This document shows, one piece after another, positions 10,598 through 18,723 of a DNA stretch of 64,000 nt; position 1 is the stretch's first letter, and the number at the start of each line of letters is the position of its first letter. Under the pieces are notes generated by a model, which had not been told where the DNA came from, did no database searches, and saw only the letters and a program-made list of their open reading frames with translations. A program made the position numbers and the translations under genes. This stretch comes from Betaproteobacteria bacterium (GTDB taxonomy: Bacteria; Pseudomonadota; Gammaproteobacteria; Burkholderiales; Burkholderiaceae_C), in contig JADJWD010000002.1 in assembly GCA_016716535.1 (NCBI GenBank), forward strand, positions 372,001 to 436,000, written 5' to 3'.

Positions 10598-10625
10598 TCG
10601 GGGAGGGGTTGCGATCCCTCCCCGA
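10598..10625 (+). terminator. GC-rich hairpin after tctA
   Basis: A perfect 10-bp stem (TCGGGGAGGG paired with CCCTCCCCGA) with an 8-base loop starts 3 bp after the tctA stop. No T-run follows, so it is a hairpin or RNA 3' end stabiliser rather than a textbook intrinsic terminator. Confidence 0.6.
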
Positions 10626-10706
10626 GCACCACTGCCGCTGACTTGGCGTGCCTCGGTCGCTTGCACTTGCCTGGACCTTCCTCTTGCCGTGGGGGTCCGG
10701 CCGGCT

Positions 10707-10724
10707 GTCGGGTCGGGACCCGAC
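10707..10724. promoter_or_regulatory. 18-bp near-perfect palindrome upstream of MFS gene
   Basis: GTCGGGTC and GACCCGAC are separated by GG, giving a perfect 8-bp inverted repeat 91 bp before the MFS gene start. It could be an operator for a dimeric repressor or simply a hairpin. The rest of the 219-bp gap between tctA and the MFS gene holds no open frame I can support. Confidence 0.35.
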
Positions 10725-10814
10725 GCATCGTGAAAGCAGGGGTCCCGTCCGCAAGCGGCGAAACCGGGGCGCATCGCCGGCCGCACGCAAGCGATGCGTT
10801 ACCCTTGACCGGGC

Positions 10815-12425
10815 ATGAGCGCCCCCGCCGCCTTCGCGCCGCTGATCGAAAACAAGGTTTTCCGGGGCCTGTGGGTGGCCTCGCTGGCGGCCAACCTGGC
10901 GATGTGGATGCACGACGTCGCCGCCGCCTGGCTGATGACGTCGCTGACGACGAGCCCGGTGATGGTGGCGCTGGTGTCCACCGCGGCCAGCATGCCGGTG
11001 TTCCTGCTCGGGCTGCCGTGCGGGGCGCTGGCCGACATCGTCGACCGCAAGCGGTTCTTCGCGGCGACGCAGTTGTGGGTGATGGTCAACGCGCTGGTGC
11101 TGCTTGCGCTGGTGTCGCTCGGCGCGCTGACGGCGCCGCTGTTGCTGCTGCTGACCTTCGGCAACGGCATCGGTCTGGCGATGCGCTGGCCGGTGTTCGC
11201 CGCCGTCGTGCCGCAGATCGTCTCGCGCGAGCACATGCCGCAGGCGCTGGCGCTGAACGGCGTGTCGATGAACCTGTCGCGCGTCGTCGGGCCGATGCTC
11301 GCCGGCGCGCTGCTCGCGGCGATCGGCTCGCCCGCGGTGTTCGCGCTCAACGCGGTGCTCGCGGTGACTTCGTTCGTGCTCGTGCTGCGCTGGCAAAGCG
11401 AGCGGCGCACGAGCACGCTGCCCGGCGAGCGCTTCTTCGGCGCGATGCGCGTGGGCATCAACTTCGCCGCGCAGTCGCCGCGGCTGCGCGGCCTCATGCT
11501 GCGCATCTTTCTCTTCTTCGTGCAGGTGGCGGCGTTGTCGTCGCTGCTGCCGCTGGTGGCGCGCGGGCTCGCCGGGGGCGGGCCGGGCACGTTCACGCTG
11601 ATGCTGTCGATGCTGGGCGGCGGCGCCATCATCGCGGCGCTGTCGTTCCCGCGCTGGCGCGCGCGCTTCGACCGCGACGAGTTCGTGCGCTACGGCGTGC
11701 TCGTGCACGCGGCGCTGTCGAGCCTGATCGTCGCGGTGCCGACGTTGTGGCTGGCGCTGCCGGCGATGCTCGTCGTCGGCATGGCGTGGATCTCGGTGGC
11801 CAACTCGCTGACGATCGCCGCGCAGGTGGCGATGCCCGACTGGGTGCGTGCGCGCGGCATGGCGCTTTATCAGACGGCGCTGATGGGCGGCGCCACCGCG
11901 GGCTCGCTGCTGTGGGGCCAGGTGGCGTCGTGGATCGGCGTGACGCCGACAATCTGGGCCGCGGCCGGCTTCGGTGTCGTCGTGCTGCTGCTGACGCGCC
12001 GCATCAGCGTCGAGGGCGAGCGGGAACTGGACTTCACGCCGGCGGCGGTGCTGCCGTACCCCGAACCGCAAGTGGCGGTGGCGCCCGACGACGGGCCGGT
12101 GATGGTGACGATCGAGTACCAGATCGACCCGGCGCGCGCCGCCGACTTCGCCGAGGTGATGCAGCGCACGCGCCGCGCCCGCCTGCGCCAGGGCGTGCTG
12201 TCGTGGGGGCTGTTCCGCGACGTGGCGGTGCCCGGGATCTACGTCGAGTACTTCGTCGACGAGAGCTGGGTCGAGCACCGGCGGCGGCTCGAGCGCTTCA
12301 CCGCCTTCGATGCCGAACTGCGCCAGTTGCGCCTGTCGTTCCACCTCGGGCCCGAGGCGCCGGTGGTGCGGCGCTACGTCGGTGATGCGCACCTGCCGCC
12401 GGCGCATGTGCCGCCGGTGCATTGA
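10815..12425 (+). CDS. MFS transporter (EntS-like) with C-terminal antibiotic-monooxygenase-like domain
   Basis: A 536-residue protein. Residues 1-395 form a 12-segment major facilitator of the EntS/DUF894 kind, beginning NKVFRGLWVASLAANLAMWMH and containing the GALADIVDRKRF loop typical between helices 2 and 3. Residues about 430-520 leave the membrane and form a ferredoxin-like alpha/beta stretch (MVTIEYQIDPARAADFAEVM ... GVLSWGLFRDV ... YVEYFVDESWVEH). This resembles antibiotic-biosynthesis-monooxygenase/quinol-monooxygenase folds. Such MFS-ABM fusions are known in proteobacteria but their substrate is not established. The gene stops 6 bp before the convergent ybaN-like gene. Confidence 0.9.
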   Translation: MSAPAAFAPLIENKVFRGLWVASLAANLAMWMHDVAAAWLMTSLTTSPVMVALVSTAASMPVFLLGLPCGALADIVDRKRFFAATQLWVMVNALVLLALVSLGALTAPLLLLLTFGNGIGLAMRWPVFAAVVPQIVSREHMPQALALNGVSMNLSRVVGPMLAGALLAAIGSPAVFALNAVLAVTSFVLVLRWQSERRTSTLPGERFFGAMRVGINFAAQSPRLRGLMLRIFLFFVQVAALSSLLPLVARGLAGGGPGTFTLMLSMLGGGAIIAALSFPRWRARFDRDEFVRYGVLVHAALSSLIVAVPTLWLALPAMLVVGMAWISVANSLTIAAQVAMPDWVRARGMALYQTALMGGATAGSLLWGQVASWIGVTPTIWAAAGFGVVVLLLTRRISVEGERELDFTPAAVLPYPEPQVAVAPDDGPVMVTIEYQIDPARAADFAEVMQRTRRARLRQGVLSWGLFRDVAVPGIYVEYFVDESWVEHRRRLERFTAFDAELRQLRLSFHLGPEAPVVRRYVGDAHLPPAHVPPVH

Positions 12426-12431
12426 GCGGAG

Positions 12432-12803
12432 CTACACCTCCGGCCGCCTCCACAACCACACCGCGACGACGGACATCACCGACGGCACGCCGATCTTCAC
12501 GGCCAGCGGCGCGGCGGTGAAGGCGATGACCACGGTGCTGAAGATCATCATCAGCAGCGACATCCACTTCGCGCGTCGCGGCACGGCGCGGTGGTCGCGC
12601 CAGCGCTGGATCGCGGGGCCGTGTTTCGGGTGATTGAGCAGCCAACGCTCGAGCTGCGGCCAGCCGCGACCACCGGCCCATGCGGCCACCAGCAGGAAGG
12701 GCACCGTCGGCAGCCCGGGCAGGAAGATGCCGACGAACCCCAGCACGACCATCGCCAGCGCCAGCGTTCGCCACAAGACCAGCGACAAGGCCCGGCGCAG
12801 CAT
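12432..12803 (-). CDS. YbaN family (DUF454) inner-membrane protein
   Basis: A 123-residue membrane protein with an N-terminal hydrophobic stretch and the DUF454 hallmark GFVGIFLPGLPTVPFLLVAA at about residues 22-41, then the WLLNHPKHGPAI segment and two further hydrophobic segments. It matches the family in size and in all conserved blocks; function is unknown. It is convergent with the MFS gene and divergent from the gamma-glutamyltransferase gene, with only 32 bp between starts. Confidence 0.9.
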   Translation of the reverse strand: MLRRALSLVLWRTLALAMVVLGFVGIFLPGLPTVPFLLVAAWAGGRGWPQLERWLLNHPKHGPAIQRWRDHRAVPRRAKWMSLLMMIFSTVVIAFTAAPLAVKIGVPSVMSVVAVWLWRRPEV

Positions 12804-12835
12804 GCCGCCGATGCTACGGCCTTAGCATTGGGGCG

Positions 12836-14467
12836 ATGAACCACCCCTTCGATTGGAGCGCCGGCTACGCAAGCCGCCGCTCTCCGGTGTTCGCGCGCAA
12901 CATCGTTTCGACCTCTCATCCGCTGGCCGCGCAGGCGGGGCTGGCGCAGATCCAGGCCGGCGGCAACGCCGTCGATGCGGCGATCGCCGCCGCGGCGATG
13001 ATGACGATCGTCGAGCCGTGCAGCAACGGCCTCGGCTCCGACGCCTTCTGCATCCTCTGGGACGGCAAGCAGTTGCATGGCCTGAACGCCAGCGGCACCG
13101 CGCCCGCGGCATGGACGCCCGAGTACTTCCGCCGCAAGCACGGTGCCGACGCGAAGACGCCGCCCAAGCGCGGCTGGGATGCGGTGACAGTGCCCGGCGC
13201 CGTCGCCGGCTGGGCCGCGCTGCACAAGCGCTTCGGCAAGCGGCCGTTCGCCGAGCTGATGGCACCGGCGATCGACATCGCCGAGCGCGGCTACGCGGTG
13301 CCGGTGATCGTGCAGCACAAGTGGACCGCGGCCGCGTCGCTGGCGGAGGTCACGCAGCAGCCGGGCTTTGCCGAAGCCTTCCTGCCGCGCGGGCGCGAGC
13401 CGGCGGTCGGCGAGCGCTTCACGTTCGCCGCCGCGGCGCGCACGCTGCGGTTGATCGCCGAGACGAAAGGCGAAGCGTTCTATCGCGGCGAAGTGGCCGC
13501 GGCGATCGCCGCGCACGCCAAGGCACACGGCGGCGCGATGACCGAGGCCGACCTCGCGGGCTACTTCGAGGGCGGGCCCGAGTGGGTGGGCACGATCTCG
13601 ACCGGCTACCGCGGCCACGAGCTGCACGAGATTCCGCCCAACGGGCAGGGCATCGCGGCGCTGATTGCGCTGGGCATCCTCGAGCACTTCGACGTGGCTT
13701 CGCTGCCGGTCGACGGCGTCGCGAGCCAGCACTTGCAGATCGAGGCGATGAAGCTCGCGTTCGCCGATGTCTACCGCTACGTCGGCGACGCGCGCGCGAT
13801 GAAGTTGACGGCGGCGCAGATGCTCGACGCCGCGTACCTGAAGAACCGTGCCGCGCTGATCGACGCCAAGCGCGCGCAGGACTACGGCCCGGGGCACGGC
13901 CCGCAAGGCGGCACGATCTACCTCACCGCCGCCGATGCGAGCGGCATGATGGTCAGCTTCATCCAGAGCAACTACATGGGCTTCGGCTCCGGCGTCGTCG
14001 TGCCGGGTTACGGCGTCAGCCTGCAGAACCGCGGCCACGGCTTCACGCTCGACGCGAGCCGCGCCAACGTCGTCGCACCGGGCAAGCGGCCGTTCCACAC
14101 CATCATCCCGGCGTTCCTGACGAAGGACGGCGCGCCGGTGATGAGCTTCGGCGTGATGGGCGGCGACATGCAGCCGCAAGGCCATCTGCAGACGCTGGTG
14201 CGCATGCTCGACTACCGCCAGCAGCCGCAGGCCGCCTGCGATGCGCCGCGCTGGCGTGTCGCCACCGGCCTCGTCAACGCCGAGCAGGGGTTTTCGCCCG
14301 AGACGGCCGCGGGGCTGCGCGCGCTCGGCCATCGCGTCGAGCCGTTTGCCGACAGCTACCAGGACTACGGCGCCGGCCAGTTCATCTGGCGGCTCGGCGA
14401 CCCGGCGGTCGAGGGTTATGCAGCGGCCAGCGACCCGCGCCGCGACGGGCAGGCGGCCGGGTGCTGA
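12836..14467 (+). CDS. Gamma-glutamyltransferase family protein
   Basis: A 543-residue Ntn-hydrolase of the gamma-glutamyltranspeptidase family. It opens with RNIVSTSHPLAAQAGLAQI and GGNAVDAAIAAAAMMTIVEP, both standard for the family. The probable autoprocessing Thr is in GGTIYLTAAD (about residue 361), followed by MVSFIQSNYMGFGSGVVV. It lacks a signal peptide, unlike periplasmic Ggt, and belongs to the cytosolic YwrD-like branch, where the processing motif is GGTxYL rather than TTHxS. The likely reaction is hydrolysis or transfer of gamma-glutamyl groups; the substrate is uncertain. Its stop overlaps the GTG context of the next gene. Confidence 0.9.
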   Translation: MNHPFDWSAGYASRRSPVFARNIVSTSHPLAAQAGLAQIQAGGNAVDAAIAAAAMMTIVEPCSNGLGSDAFCILWDGKQLHGLNASGTAPAAWTPEYFRRKHGADAKTPPKRGWDAVTVPGAVAGWAALHKRFGKRPFAELMAPAIDIAERGYAVPVIVQHKWTAAASLAEVTQQPGFAEAFLPRGREPAVGERFTFAAAARTLRLIAETKGEAFYRGEVAAAIAAHAKAHGGAMTEADLAGYFEGGPEWVGTISTGYRGHELHEIPPNGQGIAALIALGILEHFDVASLPVDGVASQHLQIEAMKLAFADVYRYVGDARAMKLTAAQMLDAAYLKNRAALIDAKRAQDYGPGHGPQGGTIYLTAADASGMMVSFIQSNYMGFGSGVVVPGYGVSLQNRGHGFTLDASRANVVAPGKRPFHTIIPAFLTKDGAPVMSFGVMGGDMQPQGHLQTLVRMLDYRQQPQAACDAPRWRVATGLVNAEQGFSPETAAGLRALGHRVEPFADSYQDYGAGQFIWRLGDPAVEGYAAASDPRRDGQAAGC

Positions 14468-15427
14468 GTGTCGGCGCGTGATCAGCCACCGTTCACGCGC
14501 TTCCCGCGCGGCCGCAGCCTGAACGTGCCGCTCTCGGCGCGGCCGGGCTTCGGCGTCGGCCTGGCGCTGGCGACGTTCGGCGCCATCGCCTTCTCGGGCA
14601 AGGCGATCATCGTCAAGCTCGCCTACCGCCACGGCGTCGACGCGGTGACGGTGCTGATGTACCGCATGCTCTTCGCGTTGCCGCTCTTTGCGCTGCTCGC
14701 ATGGTGGGGCGGGCGAGGGCGCAGCGCGCTCAAACGCAGCGACTGGCTTGCGGTGCTCGGCCTCGGCTTTTGCGGCTACTACCTCGCGAGTTACCTCGAC
14801 TTCGTCGGCCTGCAATACGTCAGCGCCAGCCTCGAGCGGCTGGTGCTGTACCTGAACCCGACGCTCGTGCTGCTGCTCGGCTGGGCGCTGTTCGGGCGCA
14901 CGGTGCGGCCGCGGCAGCTGCTCGCGATGGCGGTCAGCTACGCCGGCATCGCGCTGGCATTCGGGCACGAGCTGCGCTTCGACGGCGCCGATGTCGGCGC
15001 CAGCCTCAAGGGCGCCGCGCTCGTCTTCGCGAGCGCGCTGTCGTATGCCGTCTACCTCGTCGCGAGCGGCCAGGTCGTCAGCCGCATCGGCTCGCTGCGG
15101 CTCACCGGGCTGGCGACGAGCGTCGCGTGCGTGCTGTGCATCGGCCAGTTCGCGCTGCTCAAGCCCCTGGAGGCGGCCGTCGTGCCCGAGCCGGTGATCT
15201 GGCTGTCGGTGCTGAACGCGGTGGCGTGCACGTTCGTGCCGGTGCTTGCCGTGATGCTGGCGCTGGAGCGCGTCGGCGCGGCGGTGGCGGCGCAGGCCGG
15301 CATGGTCGGGCCGCTGGCGACGGTGGCGCTGGGCGTCACGCTGCTCGGCGAGCCGCTGAACGGCTGGATCATCGCCGGCACCGCCGTCGTGCTGGCCGGC
15401 GTGTGGCTGCTGGCGCGCAGCCGGTAG
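14468..15427 (+). CDS. EamA/DMT family transporter
   Basis: A drug/metabolite transporter of up to 319 residues with ten hydrophobic segments in two EamA repeats. The repeats show FSGKAIIVKLAYRHGVDAVT (first) and PVLAVMLALERVGAAVAAQA, then GPLATVALGVTLLGEP (second). The start is uncertain: a GTG at 14468 immediately follows the upstream stop, while a GTG at 14525 would remove a polar 19-residue leader. RhaT/YdcZ-like members export metabolites or amino acids; the cargo is unknown. It probably shares a transcript with the gamma-glutamyltransferase gene. Confidence 0.88.
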   Translation: MSARDQPPFTRFPRGRSLNVPLSARPGFGVGLALATFGAIAFSGKAIIVKLAYRHGVDAVTVLMYRMLFALPLFALLAWWGGRGRSALKRSDWLAVLGLGFCGYYLASYLDFVGLQYVSASLERLVLYLNPTLVLLLGWALFGRTVRPRQLLAMAVSYAGIALAFGHELRFDGADVGASLKGAALVFASALSYAVYLVASGQVVSRIGSLRLTGLATSVACVLCIGQFALLKPLEAAVVPEPVIWLSVLNAVACTFVPVLAVMLALERVGAAVAAQAGMVGPLATVALGVTLLGEPLNGWIIAGTAVVLAGVWLLARSR

Positions 15428-15490
15428 TGGACAACGACCACCGATAGCATCGCCGCTTTCCTCACTCGACGAACACATCAGGAGAACCGC

Positions 15491-16279
15491 ATGGATCTGG
15501 GCATCGCCGGCAAGTGGGCGCTCGTCTGCGCCGCGAGCAAGGGCCTCGGCAAGGGCTGCGCCGAGGCGCTGGTGCGCGAGGGCGTCAACGTCGTCGTCAC
15601 GGCGCGCGGCGTCGAGGCGCTCGAGGCCACCGCCGCCGAGCTGCGCGCGCTGAACGCCGCCGTCGAGGTGCGCACCGTCGCCGGCGACATCACCACCGAA
15701 GCCGGCCGCGCCGCGGCGCTGGCCGCCTGCCCGCAGGTGGACATCCTCGTCAACAACGCCGGCGGCCCGCCGGCCGGCGACTTCCGCGAGTGGACGCGCG
15801 AGACCTGGATCGCCGCGCTCGACGGCAACATGCTGACGCCGATCGCGCTGATCAAGGCGACGGTGGACAAGATGGCCGAGCGCGGCTACGGCCGCGTCGT
15901 CAACATCACCTCGGCGGCGGTGAAGGCGCCGTACGAGGCGCTCGGCCTGAGCAACGGCGCGCGCACCGGGCTCACCGGGTTCGTCGCCGGGCTGGCGCGG
16001 CAGCCGAAGCTCGCTTCGCGCAACGTGACGATCAACAACCTGCTGCCCGGGCCCTTCGACACCGAGCGGCTGCGCAGCAACACCGCGGCGATCGCGAACA
16101 AGTCGGGCCAGGCGTTCGATGCGCTGTGGGAGAGCCGCCGCAAGAGCAACCCGACGCAACGCTTCGGCGACGCACGCGAGTTCGGCGCGATGTGCGCCTT
16201 CATCTGCAGCACGCACACGGGCTACATGACGGGGCAGAACGTGCTGATGGACGGCGGGTCGTATCCGGGGACGTTCTGA
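15491..16279 (+). CDS. SDR-fold protein lacking the YxxxK catalytic pair
   Basis: A 262-residue short-chain dehydrogenase homologue. The cofactor loop is atypical (VCAASKGLGKG instead of TGxxxGIG), and ILVNNAGGPPAG is present at about residue 87. Where active members have YxASK, this protein has LGLSNGARTGL, so both the catalytic Tyr and Lys appear replaced. The C-terminal YMTGQNVLMDGGSYPGTF is normal. The gene is intact, with an AGGAG site before its ATG, so it is a non-canonical SDR rather than a decayed one. Similar SNGARTGL-type proteins occur widely in Burkholderiales, to my knowledge. Enzymatic role unknown. Confidence 0.85.
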   Translation: MDLGIAGKWALVCAASKGLGKGCAEALVREGVNVVVTARGVEALEATAAELRALNAAVEVRTVAGDITTEAGRAAALAACPQVDILVNNAGGPPAGDFREWTRETWIAALDGNMLTPIALIKATVDKMAERGYGRVVNITSAAVKAPYEALGLSNGARTGLTGFVAGLARQPKLASRNVTINNLLPGPFDTERLRSNTAAIANKSGQAFDALWESRRKSNPTQRFGDAREFGAMCAFICSTHTGYMTGQNVLMDGGSYPGTF

Positions 16280-16282
16280 GCC

Positions 16283-16391
16283 GTTCGACAAGGCCAGGGC
16301 AGGCTTGTCGAAGCCCTCAACTCGTTCGGGCTGAGCCTGTCGAAGCCCCGGTCGCAGTAAGAACCGTTCGGGCTGAGGTATCGAAGCCCCG
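16283..16391. repeat. Cluster of TTCGGGCTGAG-type repeat units
   Basis: Three units lie between the SDR gene and the SDR relic: an inverted/partial pair (TTCGACAAGG ... GGCTTGTCGAAG, 16284-16313), a full unit at 16324-16345 and a shortened unit at 16365-16386 with an internal deletion (CTGAGGTATCGAAG). The cluster cuts off the 3' end of the minus-strand relic. Confidence 0.85.
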
Positions 16392-16392
16392 G

Positions 16393-16616
16393 TCATGTCG
16401 CGCTTCGGTCCGGCGCGATCGCGTTGACGCGGATGCCGTCGGCCGCGCAGGCGATCGCCAGGCTCTTCGTGAGCTGCGCGACGCCGCCTTTGCTGGCGCT
16501 GTAGCCGGGCACGAGGCCGCCGCCGAAGAAGCCTCGGGCTCGTGCTCGGCGCCGCGCTGGGTGATGCCCTGGCCGATGCCGCTGGTGCCGCCGGTGACGA
16601 GGATGCGTCGGCTCAT
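16393..16616 (-). pseudogene. Remnant of an SDR gene (internal deletion, lost 3' end)
   Basis: The relic starts with a perfect SDR N-terminus, MSRRILVTGGTSGIGQGI (16616-16563). It then jumps, in another frame, to a typical SDR active-site region, VPGYSASKGGVAQLTKSLAIA followed by GIRVNAIAPDRSAT, and stops at 16393. About 130 residues of the Rossmann core are missing and the C-terminus ends at the repeat cluster. Its start codon region overlaps the end of the cytochrome gene by 4 bp, so it was once the third gene of the dehydrogenase-cytochrome-SDR unit. Confidence 0.8.
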
Positions 16617-17302
16617 CGGCGGGCTCCAGAGGCAGCGGTGGCCGTAGCGGGCGTGGCGGCTGCGGCGGACGCCGCAGGCGCCACCGCATGCGCCATGAAG
16701 TGCGCGAGGTCGGCGAGGTCAGCCTCGCCGAGGCCGGCGAGCGCCTCGCCCATCGCGTTCGTGTAGCCGAGCCGGATGCCGGCGCGGAAGCCCTTCAGTG
16801 CGATCAACAGATAGTCCTCCCGTTGGCCGCCGACGCGCGGCACCTGGCGGCCGCCGGCGAGGTCGCTGCCGTGGCAGCCGGTGCAATGGTGCTTGAAGGC
16901 GAGCGTGCGGCCGCGCTCGAAGCGCGCCGCGTCGCGCGTCGCCGCATCGGGCGCGGCCGGTGGCGGCAGCGTCGCGATGAAGTCGGAGTATCCGCGCAGG
17001 TCGGTGTCGCTCATGCCTTTGGCGAGCACGGCCATCGCCTGCGCCATCGGGTGGTCGTTGCGGCGGCCTTCGCGAAAGAGGTAGAGCTGCGTGATCGCGT
17101 AGAACGACGGCTGCCCGCCGAGGTGCGGCACGAGCGCGACGGCGCTGGCGCCGCGCGCGCCGTGGCACGAGGCGCAGTGCTCGGCGAAGCGCGGGGCGTA
17201 GGCGGCGGCGCCACCACCGCCGCCACTGCCCTGCGCCGCCGCGGCGGCCGTGAACACCGCCGCGGCGAACACCGCCGCGGCGCGGGCAGCGCCCGATCTC
17301 AC
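16613..17302 (-). CDS. Periplasmic dihaem cytochrome c
   Basis: A 229-residue secreted cytochrome. The proposed GTG start (17302) overlaps the upstream stop (GTGA) and begins a hydrophobic signal sequence ending in AAAAAQG. Two class-I haem-binding motifs are present, CASCH (about residue 43) and CTGCH (about residue 136), each with a later Met region (for example NDHPMAQAM and GYTNAMGEAL). The pattern is that of c4/c553-type dihaem proteins. The direct coupling to a sorbosone-type dehydrogenase gene implies it accepts electrons from that enzyme in the periplasm. An Ala/Thr-rich tail of about 25 residues closes the protein. Confidence 0.88.
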   Translation of the reverse strand: MRSGAARAAAVFAAAVFTAAAAAQGSGGGGGAAAYAPRFAEHCASCHGARGASAVALVPHLGGQPSFYAITQLYLFREGRRNDHPMAQAMAVLAKGMSDTDLRGYSDFIATLPPPAAPDAATRDAARFERGRTLAFKHHCTGCHGSDLAGGRQVPRVGGQREDYLLIALKGFRAGIRLGYTNAMGEALAGLGEADLADLAHFMAHAVAPAASAAAATPATATAASGARR

Positions 17303-18612
17303 TTCCTGCCGCCGCCGTAGGTGATGCGGTAGATCGCGCCGTTGTGGTCGTCGCTGACGAGCAGCGAGCCGTCCTTCATCACCATCACGTCGGCCGGGCG
17401 GCCGAGGTACTCGTTGTTCTCGACGAGGCCCGTGAGGAACGGCTCGACGCGGCTGACGCCGCCCTTGCCGTCGGGGTAAGCCACCACCACGTCGGCGGCG
17501 TACTTCTTCGAGCGGTTCCACGGCCCGTGTCGCGCAATGAAGATCGCGCCCTGGTACTTGGCCGGGAACATGCGGCCCGTATAGAACCGCATGCCCAGCG
17601 GCGCGGCGTGCGCGCCCAGCTTGGCCGCCGGCTTGACATAGTCGGTGCAGCTCTTGCCCCAGCCGAACTCGGGGTCGGCGAAGTCGCCGGCGTGGCAGTA
17701 CGGGTAGCCGAAGTGCTGCCTGCCCGGCTGCGTGACGTGGTTCAGCTCGTCCTCGGGAAGGTCTTCGCTGAGCCAGTCGCGCTGGTTGTCGGTGAACCAC
17801 AGGTTGCCGGTCTTCGGGTGGAAGTCGAAGCCCACCGTGTTGCGCATGCCGTGCGCCACCACCTCGACGCCGCTGCCGTCGAGGTTCATGCGGAAGATCT
17901 TCGTGTAGCGGTCGTCACTCTCGCAGATGTTGCACGGCGCGCCCACCGGCACGTACAGCTTGTTGTCGGGGCCGACCTTGATGAACTTCCAGCCGTGCGG
18001 CACGTCGCCGGGCAGCTTGTCGTAGACCGTCACCGGCGCGGGCAGCTTGTCGAGGCTGGCCTCGATGTTGTCGTAGCGCACGATGTCCTTCGGCGTGGCC
18101 ACGTACAGCGCGCCCTTGTGGAACTCGATGCCGTTGGGCAGGAAGAGCTTCTCGGCCAGCGTCCGCACCTCGCGCTGGCCGCCGCCCTTGTCGACGACGG
18201 CGTACAGCTTGCCGGCGACGAACAGCGAGCTCACGAACACCGTGCCCTTGTCGCCCTGGCGCATGCCGCGCGCGTCGAGGATGCCGCTGGCATACACCTC
18301 GGCCTTGAAGCCGGGCGGCAGCTTCATCTTCGCGATCGGCAGCTGGTCGGCGGCGGTGGGAATCGGGAACGCCGGCACGGGCGCCATGCGCATCGCCACT
18401 TCGCTCTTCGGCCGGCCCTTGGCCCAGAAGGGCTCTTCGGCGGCGGCCGATGCGGCGGGGGCGGGGGGCGCGGCGGGGGCCGCAGCCGGCGCGGCCTGCT
18501 GCTGCGCGAAGGCCGGCAGCGCCAGCAGCGCCAGCGCGGCGGCCACGGCCACCGCGAGAAGACCGAGGCCGATGCCGCGGGCGGCCCGCGGCGGTTTGGC
18601 TCTTCCGTGCAT
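17299..18612 (-). CDS. Periplasmic PQQ-type sugar (L-sorbosone-like) dehydrogenase
   Basis: A 437-residue secreted six-bladed beta-propeller oxidoreductase. The signal peptide is long (to about residue 37, ending ALPAFAQQ). Family features include KMKLPPGFKAEVYASGI, FLPNGIEFHKGALYVAT, PHGWKFIKVGPDNKLYVPVG, GMRNTVGFDFHP and PWNRSKK, as in PQQ-dependent soluble glucose/sorbosone dehydrogenases. A CNIC segment near residue 230 is shared by sorbosone dehydrogenase relatives. The known chemistry is sugar aldehyde/lactone oxidation with electrons passed to cytochrome c, and a cytochrome c gene overlaps by 4 bp. No PQQ biosynthesis genes lie in the window. Confidence 0.87.
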   Translation of the reverse strand: MHGRAKPPRAARGIGLGLLAVAVAAALALLALPAFAQQQAAPAAAPAAPPAPAASAAAEEPFWAKGRPKSEVAMRMAPVPAFPIPTAADQLPIAKMKLPPGFKAEVYASGILDARGMRQGDKGTVFVSSLFVAGKLYAVVDKGGGQREVRTLAEKLFLPNGIEFHKGALYVATPKDIVRYDNIEASLDKLPAPVTVYDKLPGDVPHGWKFIKVGPDNKLYVPVGAPCNICESDDRYTKIFRMNLDGSGVEVVAHGMRNTVGFDFHPKTGNLWFTDNQRDWLSEDLPEDELNHVTQPGRQHFGYPYCHAGDFADPEFGWGKSCTDYVKPAAKLGAHAAPLGMRFYTGRMFPAKYQGAIFIARHGPWNRSKKYAADVVVAYPDGKGGVSRVEPFLTGLVENNEYLGRPADVMVMKDGSLLVSDDHNGAIYRITYGGGRK

Positions 18613-18723
18613 GCTGTGTCTCCTTGTCGTCGTCGTCCGGGTCGGACTCTTGTGTGTTCTGCGGGCGCTGCGGCCGCCGTGGGCCGCAACTCGGCCACCC
18701 CTGGCGGCGCGCGCCTGGATGCT

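Noticed and set aside
9057..12422. A very long open frame on the minus strand opposite tctA and the MFS gene
   Set aside because: Arg/His/Gln-rich low-complexity translation with no domain; a by-product of GC-rich third codon positions in the real plus-strand genes.
12551..16396. A 1281-codon minus-strand frame opposite gamma-glutamyltransferase, EamA and SDR genes
   Set aside because: No recognisable domain; the plus strand carries well-conserved enzymes throughout.
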